From positions 806,001-870,000 of the forward strand of contig NW_027473362.1 of NCBI RefSeq assembly GCF_050947335.1: DNA of 64,000 bases, read 5' to 3'. The translations under genes and the position numbers were made by a program. Every line of letters starts with the position of its first letter. Position 1 is the first letter of the stretch. Below are positions 56,450-64,000 of this stretch, one piece after another. Source of the stretch: Megachile rotundata. Taxonomy: Eukaryota > Arthropoda > Insecta > Hymenoptera > Megachilidae. The notes beneath the pieces were generated by a model, which was not told where the DNA came from, did not search any database, and worked only from the letters and a program-made list of their open reading frames with translations.

Positions 56450-59400
56450 ATTGTATGACTGTGATTCTTTGATTGTGATTGTATGATTGTGATTGTATGA
56501 TTGTGATTGTATGATTGTGATTGTATGATTGTGATTGTATGATTGCGATTGTATGATTGTGATTGCATAATTGTGATTGTATGATTGTGATTGTATGATT
56601 GTGATTGTCTGATTGTGGTTGTATGATTGTGATTGTATGATTGTGATTGTATGATTGCGATTGTATGATTGTGATTGTATGATTGTGATTGTATGATTGT
56701 GATTGTACGATTGTGATTGTATGATTGTGATTGTATGATTGTGATTGTATGAGTGTGATTGTGTGATTGTGGTTGTGCGATTGAGATTGTACGATTGTGA
56801 TTGTACGATTGTGATTGAATGATTGTGATTGTATGATTATGATTGTATGATTGTGATTGCATGATTGTGATTGTATGATTGTGATTGCATGATTTTGAAT
56901 GTATGATTGTGATTGTATGATTGTGATTGTATGATTGTGATTGTATGATTGTGATGTATGATTGTAATTGTATGATTATGATTGTATGATTGTGATTGTA
57001 TGATTGTGATTGTATGATTGTGATTGTATGATTGTGATTGTATGATTGTGATAGTATGATTGTGATTGTATGATTGTGATGGTATGACTGTGATTGTATG
57101 ATTGTGGTTGTATGATTGAGATTGTATGATTGTGATTGTATGATTGAGATTGTATGATTGTGATTGTATGCTTGCGATTGTATGATTGTGATTGTATGAG
57201 TGTGATGTATGATTGTAATTGTATGATTATGATTGTATGATTGTGATTGTATGATTGAGATTGTATGATTGCGATTGTATGCTTGCGATTGTATGATTGT
57301 GATTGTATGACTGTGATTCTTTGATTGTGATTGTATGATTGTGATTGTATGATTGTGATTGTATGATTGTGATTGTATGATTGTGATTGTATGATTGTGA
57401 TTGTATGATTGTGATTGTATGATTGTGATTGTATGATTGTGATTGTATGATTGTGATTGTATGATTGTGATTGTATGATTGTATTTGGGAGATTGTATTT
57501 GGGATATTGTAATTGTATGATTGCGATTGTATGATTGTGATTGTATGACTGTGATTGTATGATTGTGATTGTATGATTGTGATTGTATGATTGTGAAAGT
57601 ATGATTGTGATTGTATGATTGTGATTGTATGATTGTATTTGGGAGATTGTATTTGGGATATTGTAATTGTATGATTGCGATTGTATGATTGTGATTGTAT
57701 GATTGCGATTGTATGATTGTGATTGTATGATTGTGATGTATGATTGTAATTGTATGATTATGATTGTATGATTGTGATTGTATGATTGTGATTGTATGAC
57801 TGTGATTGTATGATTGTAATTGTATGATTATGATTGTATGATTGTGATTGTATGATTGTGATGATATGATTGTGATTGTATGATTGCGATAGTATGATTG
57901 TGATTGTATGATTGTGATTGTATGATTGCGATTGTATGATTGTGATTGTATGATTGTGATTGCATGATTGTGATGGTATGATTGTGATTGTATGATTGCG
58001 ATAGTATGATTGTGATTGTATGATTGTGATTGTATGATTGTAATTGCATGATTATGATTGTATGATTGTGATTGTATGATTGCGATTGTATGATTGTGAT
58101 TGTATGATTATGATTGTATTTTTGTGATTGTATGATTGTGATTGTATGATTGTGATTGTATGATTGTGATTGTATGATTGTGATTGTATGATTGTGATTG
58201 TATGATTGTGATAGTATGATTGTGATTGTATGATTGTGATTGTATGACTGTGATTGTATGATTGTGATTGTATGATTGTGATTGTATGATTGTGAAAGTA
58301 TGATTGTGATTGTATGATTGTGATTGTACGATTGTGATTGTATGATTGTGATTGTATGATTGTGATTGTATGAGTGTGATTGTGTGATTGTGGTTGTGCG
58401 ATTGAGATTGTACGATTGTGATTGTACGATTGTGATTGAATGATTGTGATTGTATGATTATGATTGTATGATTGTGATTGCATGATTGTGATTGTATGAT
58501 TGTGATTGCATGATTTTGAATGTATGATTGTGATTGTATGATTGTGATTGTATGATTGTGATTGTATGATTGTGATGTATGATTGTAATTGTATGATTAT
58601 GATTGTATGATTGTGATTGTATGATTGTGATTGTATGATTGTGATTGTATGATTGTGATTGTATGATTGTGATAGTATGATTGTGATTGTATGATTGTGA
58701 TTGTATGACTGTGATTGTATGATTGTGGTTGTATGATTGAGATTGTATGATTGTGATTGTATGCTTGCGATTGTATGATTGTGATTGTATGATTGAGATT
58801 GTATGATTGTGATTGTATGCTTGCGATTGTATGATTGTGATTGTATGAGTGTGATGTATGATTGTAATTGTATGATTATGATTGTATGATTGTGATTGTA
58901 TGATTGAGATTGTATGATTGCGATTGTATGCTTGCGATTGTATGATTGTGATTGTATGACTGTGATTCTTTGATTGTGATTGTATGATTGTGATTGTATG
59001 ATTGTGAAAGTATGATTGTGATTGTATGATTGTGATTGTATGATTGTGATTGTATGATTGTGATTGTATGATTGTGATTGTATGATTGTGATAGCATGAT
59101 TGTGATTGTATGATTGTGATTGTATGATTGTGATTGTATGATTGCGATTGTATGATTGTGATTGTATGATTGTGATGTATGATTGTAATATTATGATTAT
59201 GATTGTATGATTGTGATTGTATGATTGTGATTGTATGATTGTGATTGTATGATTGTGAAAGTATGATTGTGATTGTATGATTGTGATTGTATGATTGTGA
59301 TTGTATGATTGTGATTGTATGAGTGTGATTGTGTGATTGTGGTTGTGCGATTGAGATTGTACGATTGTGATTGTACGATTGTGATTGAATGATTGTGATT

Positions 59401-60215
59401 GTATGATTATGATTGTATGATTGTGATTGCATGATTATGATTGTATGATTGTGATTGCATGATTTTGAATGTATGATTGTGATTGTATGATTGTGATTGT
59501 ATGATTGTGATTGTATGATTGTGATGTATGATTGTAATTGTATGATTATGATTGTATGATTGTGATTGTATGATTGAGATTGTATGATTGTGATTGTATG
59601 CTTGCGATTGTATGATTGTGATTGTATGATTGAGATTGTATGATTGTGATTGTATGCTTGCGATTGTATGATTGTGATTGTATGAGTGTGATGTATGATT
59701 GTAATTGTATGATTATGATTGTATGATTGTGATTGTATGATTGAGATTGTATGATTGTGATAGTATGATTGTGATTGTATGATTGTGATTGTATGACTGT
59801 GATTGTATGATTGTGATTGTATGATTGTGATTGTATGATTGTGAAAGTATGATTGTGATTGTATGATTGTGATTGTATGATTGTGATTGTATGATTGTGA
59901 TTGTATGAGTGTGATTGTGTGATTGTGGTTGTGCAATTGAGATTGTACGATTGTGATTGTACGATTGTGATTGAATGATTGTGATTGTATGATTATGATT
60001 GTATGATTGTGATTGCATGATTGTGATTGTATGATTGTGATTGCATGATTTTGAATGTATGATTGTGATTGTATGATTGTGATTGTATGATTGTGATTGT
60101 ATGATTGTGATTGTATGATTGTGATTGTATGATTGTGATTGTATGATTGTGATAGTATGATTGTGATTGTATGATTGTGATTGTATGATTGTGATTGTAT
60201 GATTTTGATTGTATG
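56450..60215 (+). repeat. Mosaic segment right of copy B
   Basis: No gene is visible. The part at 56.6-57.9 kb follows the 32.4-33.7 kb segment (offset 24.2 kb). The part at 57.8-59.0 kb again follows 31.9-33.1 kb (offset about 25855), giving a local repeat of about 1.6-2.0 kb (GTACG 56706/58327; GATGG series 55829/57828). A GATTATG change at 59436-59442, inside the GCATG module, and AATATT at about 59188 outside any TTTGGGA block, mark it as rearranged relative to A and B. Confidence 0.7.
57323..57484 (+). repeat. Unvaried monomer run (~11.5 units)
   Basis: Consensus units without substitution lie between an ATTCTTTG unit and a GGGATATT cassette. The run is about one monomer shorter than its counterpart at 33131-33306, so length varies between otherwise matching copies. 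Confidence 0.7.
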
Positions 60216-60219
60216 ATTG

Positions 60220-60613
60220 TATATGGGAGATTGTATTTGGGAGATTGTATTTGGGAGATTGTAATTGTATGATTGCGATTGTATGATTGTGATTGTATGA
60301 TTGTGATTGTATGATTGTATTTGGGAGATTGTAGTTGGGAGGTTGTATTTGGGAGATTGTATTTGGCAGATTGTAATTGTATGATTGCGGTTGTATGATT
60401 GCGATTGTATGATTGCGATTGTATGATTGTGATTGTCTGATTGTGATGTATGATTGTAATATTATGATTATGATTGTATGATTGTGATTGTATGATTGTG
60501 ATGGTATGATTGTGATTGTATGATTGCGATTGTATGATTGTATTTGGGAGATTGTAGTTGGGAGATTGTATTTGGGAGATTGTATTTGGGAGATTGTATT
60601 TGGGAGATTGTAA
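60220..60613 (+). repeat. TTTGGGA block
   Basis: Standard three clusters with one private change, TTTGGCA (60362-60368), breaking one GGGA run. Confidence 0.9.
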
Positions 60614-62399
60614 TTGTATGATTGCGATTGTATGATTGTGATTGTATGATTGCGATTGTATGATTGTGATTGTATGATTATGATTGTATTTTTGTGATTG
60701 TATGATTGTGATTGTATGATTGTGATTGTATGATTGTATTTGGGAGATTGTATTTGGGATATTGTAATTGTATGATTGCGATTGTATGATTGTGATTGTA
60801 TGATTGTGATGTATGATTGTAATTGTATGATTATGATTGTATGATTGTGATTGTATGATTGTGATGGTATGACTGTGATTGTATGATTGTAATTGTATGA
60901 TTATGATTGTATGATTGTGATTGTATGATTGTGATTGTATGATTGTGATTGTATGATTGTGGTGGTATGATTGTGATTGTATGATTGCGATAGTATGATT
61001 GTGATTGTATGATTGTGATTGTATGATTGTAATTGCATGATTATGATTGTATGATTGTGATTGTATGATTGCGATTGTATGATTGTGATTGTATGATTAT
61101 GATTGTATTTTTGTGATTGTATGATTGTGATTGTATGATTGTGATTGTATGATTGTGATTGTATGATTGTGATTGTATGATTGTGATAGTATGATTGTGA
61201 TTGTATGATTGTGATTGTATGACTGTGATTGTATGATTGTGATTGTATGATTGTGATTGTATGATTGTGAAAGTATGATTGTGATTGTATGATTGTGATT
61301 GTATGATTGTGATTGTATGATTGTGATTGTATGAGTGTGATTGTGTGATTGTGGTTGTGCGATTGAGATTGTACGATTGTGATTGTACGATTGTGATTGA
61401 ATGATTGTGATTGTATGATTACGATTGTATGATTGTGATTGCATGATTGTGATTGTATGATTGTGATTGCATGATTTTGAATGTATGATTGTGATTGTAT
61501 GATTGTGATTGTATGATTGTGATTGTATGATTGTGATGTATGATTGTAATTGTATGATTATGATTGTATGATTGTGATTGTATGATTGAGATTGTATGAT
61601 TGTGATTGTATGCTTGCGATTGTATGATTGTGATTGTATGATTGAGATTGTATGATTGTGATTGTATGCTTGCGATTGTATGATTGTGATTGTATGAGTG
61701 TGATGTATGATTGTAATTGTATGATTATGATTGTATGATTGTGATTGTATGATTGAGATTGTATGATTGCGATTGTATGCTTGCGATTGTATGATTGTGA
61801 TTGTATGACTGTGATTCTTTGATTGTGATTGTATGATTGTGATTGTATGATTGTGATTGTATGATTGTGATTGTATGATTGTGATTGTATGATTGTGATT
61901 GTATGATTGTGATAGTATGATTGTGATTGTATGATTGTGATTGTATGACTGTGATTGTATGATTGTGATTGTATGATTGTGATTGTATGATTGTGAAAGT
62001 ATGATTGTGATTGTATGATTGTGATTGTATGATTGTGATTGTATGATTGTGATTGTATGAGTGTGATTGTGTGATTGTGGTTGTGCGATTGAGATTGTAC
62101 GATTGTGATTGTACGATTGTGATTGAATGATTGTGATTGTATGATTATGATTGTATGATTGTGATTGCATGATTGTGATTGTATGATTGTGATTGCATGA
62201 TTTTGAATATATGATTGTGATTGTATGATTGTGATTGTATGATTGTGATTGTATGATTGTGATTGTATGATTGTGATTGTATGATTGTGATTGTATGATT
62301 GTGATTGTATGATTGTGATTGTATGATTGTGATAGTATGATTGTGATTGTATGATTGTGATTGTATGATTGTGATTGTATGATTTTGATTGTATGATTG

Positions 62400-62793
62400 T
62401 ATATGGGAGATTGTATTTGGGAGATTGTAATTGTATGATTGCGATTGTATGATTGTGATTGTATGATTGTGATTGTATGATTGTATTTGGGAGATTGTAG
62501 TTGGGAGGTTGTATTTGGGAGATTGTATTTGGGAGATTGTAATTGTATGATTGCGGTTGTATGATTGTGATTGTATGATTGCGATTGTATGATTGTGATT
62601 GTATTATTGTGATGTATGATTGTAATATTATGATTATGATTGTATGATTGTGATTGTATGATTGTGATGGTATGATTGTGATTGTCTGATTGCGATTGTA
62701 TGATTGTATTTGGGAGATTGTAGTTGGGAGATTGTATTTGGGAGATTGTATTTGGGAGATTGTATTTGGGAGATTGTATTTGGGAGATTGTAA
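62400..62793 (+). repeat. TTTGGGA block
   Basis: Same arrangement as 25631-26024 (TATTATTG in the spacer, GTCTG before cluster 3), at offset 36769. Confidence 0.9.
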
Positions 62794-63349
62794 TTGTATG
62801 ATTGCGATTGTATGATTGTGATTGTATGATTGCGATTGTATGATTGTGATTGTATGATTATGATTGTATTTTTGTGATTGTATGATTGTGATTGTATGAT
62901 TGTGATTGTATGATTGTGATTGTATGATTGTGATTGTATGATTGTGATTGTATGATTGCGATTGTATGATTGTGATTGTATGATTGTGATGTATGATTGT
63001 AATTGTATGATTATGATTGTATGATTGTGATTGTATGATTGTGATTGTATGACTGTGATTGTATGATTGTAATTGTATGATTGTGATTGTATGATTGTGA
63101 TTGTATGATTGTGATTGTATGATTGTGATTGTATGATTGCGATTGTATGATTGTGATAGTATGATTGTGATTGTATGATTGTGATTGTATGACTGTGATT
63201 GTATGATTGTGATTGTATGATTGTGATTGTATGATTGTGAAAGTATGATTGTGGTTGTATGATTGTGATTGTATGATTGTGATAGTATGATTGTGATTGT
63301 ATGATTGTGATTGTATGATTGTGATTGTATGATTTTGATTGTATGATTG

Positions 63350-63394
63350 TATATGGGAGATTGTATTTGGGAGATTGTATTTGGGAGATTGTAA
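63350..63394 (+). repeat. Truncated TTTGGGA block (cluster 1 only)
   Basis: TATATGGGA plus two TTTGGGA units, followed by GCG and GCATG units instead of clusters 2 and 3. Confidence 0.85.
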
Positions 63395-64000
63395 TTGTAT
63401 GATTGCGATTGCATGATTGTGATTGTATGATTGTGATTGTATGATTGTGATTGTCTGATTGTGGTTGTATGATTGTGATTGTATGATTGTGATTGTATGA
63501 TTGTGATTGTATGATTGTGATTGTATGATTGTATTTGGGAGATTGTATTTGGGATATTGTAATTGTATGATTGCGATTGTATGATTGTGATTGTATGATT
63601 GCGATTGTATGATTGTGATTGTATGATTGTGATGTATGATTGTAATTGTATGATTATGATTGTATGATTGTGATTGTATGATTGTGATTGTATGACTGTG
63701 ATTGTATGATTGTAATTGTATGATTATGAATGTATGATTGTGATTGTATGATTGTGATGGTATGATTGTGATTGTATGATTGCGATAGTATGATTGTGAT
63801 TGTATGATTGTGATTGTATGATTGCGATTGTATGATTGTGATTGTATGATTATGATTGTATTTTTGTGATTGTATGATTGTGATTGTATGATTGTGATTG
63901 TATGATTGTGATTGTATGATTGTGATTGTATGATTGCGATTGTATGAATGCGATTGTATGATTGTGATTGCATAATTGTGATTGTATGATTGTGATTGTA

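Larger units (their letters stand above)
33930..56450 (+). repeat. Large duplicated segment, copy B
   Basis: This is the partner of the segment at 5.14-28.6 kb. Relative to A it lacks the 1048-bp and 461-bp tandem duplications, lacks 321 bp at about 55.42 kb (which removes the third TTTGGGA cluster of that block), and gains about 640 bp net at 43.08-43.74 kb (later reduced to 573 by a 42-bp difference), 237 bp at about 48.8-48.95 kb and a 42-bp net gain around 51.2 kb, where GCATAATT...TGTTTGTG occurs twice in a row. The right edge is near 56.45 kb, where ACTGTGATTCTTTG follows the GCG units instead of the GATGTATG unit seen in A. Confidence 0.85.
1..64000 (+). repeat. 14-bp satellite array (GATTGTATGATTGT), spans entire window
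   Basis: Every row of the window is built from tandem copies of a 14-bp unit, GATTGTATGATTGT, whose two halves (GATTGTAT and GATTGT/GATTGTG) are related, suggesting an older 6-8 bp precursor. The + strand unit contains 7 T, 4 G, 3 A and no C. All units point the same way; no inverted segment, unique insert or transposon was found. Variation is mostly single substitutions reused in fixed order (GCG, GCAT, GATTATG, GAAAG, GTACG, GAGATTG, GCTTGCG, TTTGGGA) plus one-base-short units (GATGTATG). A satellite of this length without genes is typical of eukaryotic heterochromatin; the species cannot be inferred. The array continues past both window ends. No centromere-protein box or other known functional satellite motif was recognised. 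Confidence 0.97.
60216..64000 (+). repeat. Terminal segment related to ~23.2-26.1 kb, then mosaic
   Basis: The order TTTGGGA block (60220), cassette (60736), GATTACG (61421), TTTGGGA block (62400) parallels 23171, 23855, 24624 and 25631, with offsets of 37049, 36881, 36797 and 36769. GTGGTGG at 60960-60966 is a private change. After 62.8 kb the order departs (GATGTATG, GAAAG, truncated TTTGGGA block, cassette 63531) and the array runs off the window end unbroken. Confidence 0.7.

Noticed and set aside
5141..56450. The A/B duplication as a pure assembly artefact
   Set aside because: The copies differ by several clean multi-monomer indels and private substitutions (for example 1048-bp and 461-bp duplications, 643-bp block, GAGATTA at 37411), which is unlike a simple duplicated contig. 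It cannot be fully excluded without reads.
99..63973. Dozens of long minus-strand ORFs (up to 958 codons) of the type QSQSYNHNHTITII
   Set aside because: All are translations of the satellite. Each frame encodes the same peptide period, overlapping ORFs in different frames are the same product, starts and stops follow from point variants (GCAT, GATTATG), and there is no upstream regulatory or non-repeat sequence. No CDS is annotated.
1..64000. CRISPR-like regular repeats
   Set aside because: Repeats are contiguous with no unique spacers, the unit is 14 bp, and there are no cas genes.
1..64000. Centromere function (CENP-B box or similar)
   Set aside because: No sequence resembling the CENP-B box was seen. 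A centromeric role cannot be argued from repeat structure alone.
1..64000. CCAAT/NF-Y sites on either strand
   Set aside because: The repeat has ATTGT, not ATTGG. True CCAAT cores are absent from the consensus.
1..64000. Transposon, LTR or inverted-repeat element inside the array
   Set aside because: No unique insert, no orientation switch, no target-site duplication and no transposase-like ORF was found.
1..64000. tRNA, rRNA, riboswitch or terminator hairpins
   Set aside because: With almost no C on the + strand, G-C paired stems cannot form, and no conserved RNA gene motifs appear.
1..64000. Bacterial or phage origin
   Set aside because: A gene-free 64-kb satellite with HOR structure is not expected in bacteria or phages. 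No operons, ribosome binding sites or phage genes are visible.

Overview
The whole 64 kb window is one head-to-tail tandem array of a 14-bp AT-rich monomer, consensus GATTGTATGATTGT on the + strand (equivalently ATTGTGATTGTATG with the common T/G variant phase). I see no protein-coding gene, tRNA, rRNA, transposon, CRISPR array or unique-sequence island. Both window ends lie inside the array, so its true edges are outside. At 14 bp per unit the window holds roughly 4,500 monomers. An uninterrupted satellite of this size, with higher-order structure and no genes, points to a eukaryotic (heterochromatic, e.g. pericentromeric, subtelomeric or sex-chromosome-like) locus. The sequence gives no marker that names the lineage.

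Strand composition is extreme. The consensus has 7 T, 4 G, 3 A and no C on the + strand, so GC is about 29% and GC skew is near +1. Cytosines on the + strand come from recurrent variants (GCG, GCAT, GTACG, GTGCG, GTCTG, GCTTGCG). Orientation never inverts. Because 14 is not a multiple of 3, the - strand is open in all three frames and each frame reads the same 14-residue peptide period (QSQSYNHNHTITII). The long - strand ORFs are therefore a by-product of the repeat: they begin where GTAT has mutated to GCAT and end where GATTGTG has become GATTATG or a similar variant.

Diagnostic monomer variants are arranged in a recurring order, giving a higher-order repeat (HOR) architecture. The recurring parts are: (i) GAGATTG/GCTTGCG modules with one-base-short GATGTATG units; (ii) GAAAG followed by GTGTG/GTCTG, GTGCG/GTGCA and GTACG units; (iii) TTTGGGA blocks, usually entered through TATATGGGA (26 blocks listed); (iv) AATGCG...GCATAATT units followed by a 32-bp two-unit cassette ending GGGATATT (30 copies located). 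Spacings between cassettes recur exactly (3158, 1426, 727, 154 bp), which shows block-wise copying.

At the largest scale, about 5.14-28.6 kb (copy A) reappears at about 33.93-56.45 kb (copy B) with an offset of 27.3-28.8 kb. Positions 1-5.09 kb reappear at 16.13-20.87 kb and again at 44.02-48.78 kb. Nested inside are a 3.3-kb duplication (25.8-32.1 kb), a 1048-bp and a 461-bp tandem duplication found in A but not B, and 573-643-bp and 237-bp blocks found in B but not A. Almost every copy-number difference is a whole number of 14-bp units minus the number of 13-bp units it contains, as expected for in-register unequal exchange or slippage. The most interesting signal is this multi-level HOR organisation together with the frame-invariant open strand. 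No encoded enzyme system is visible.
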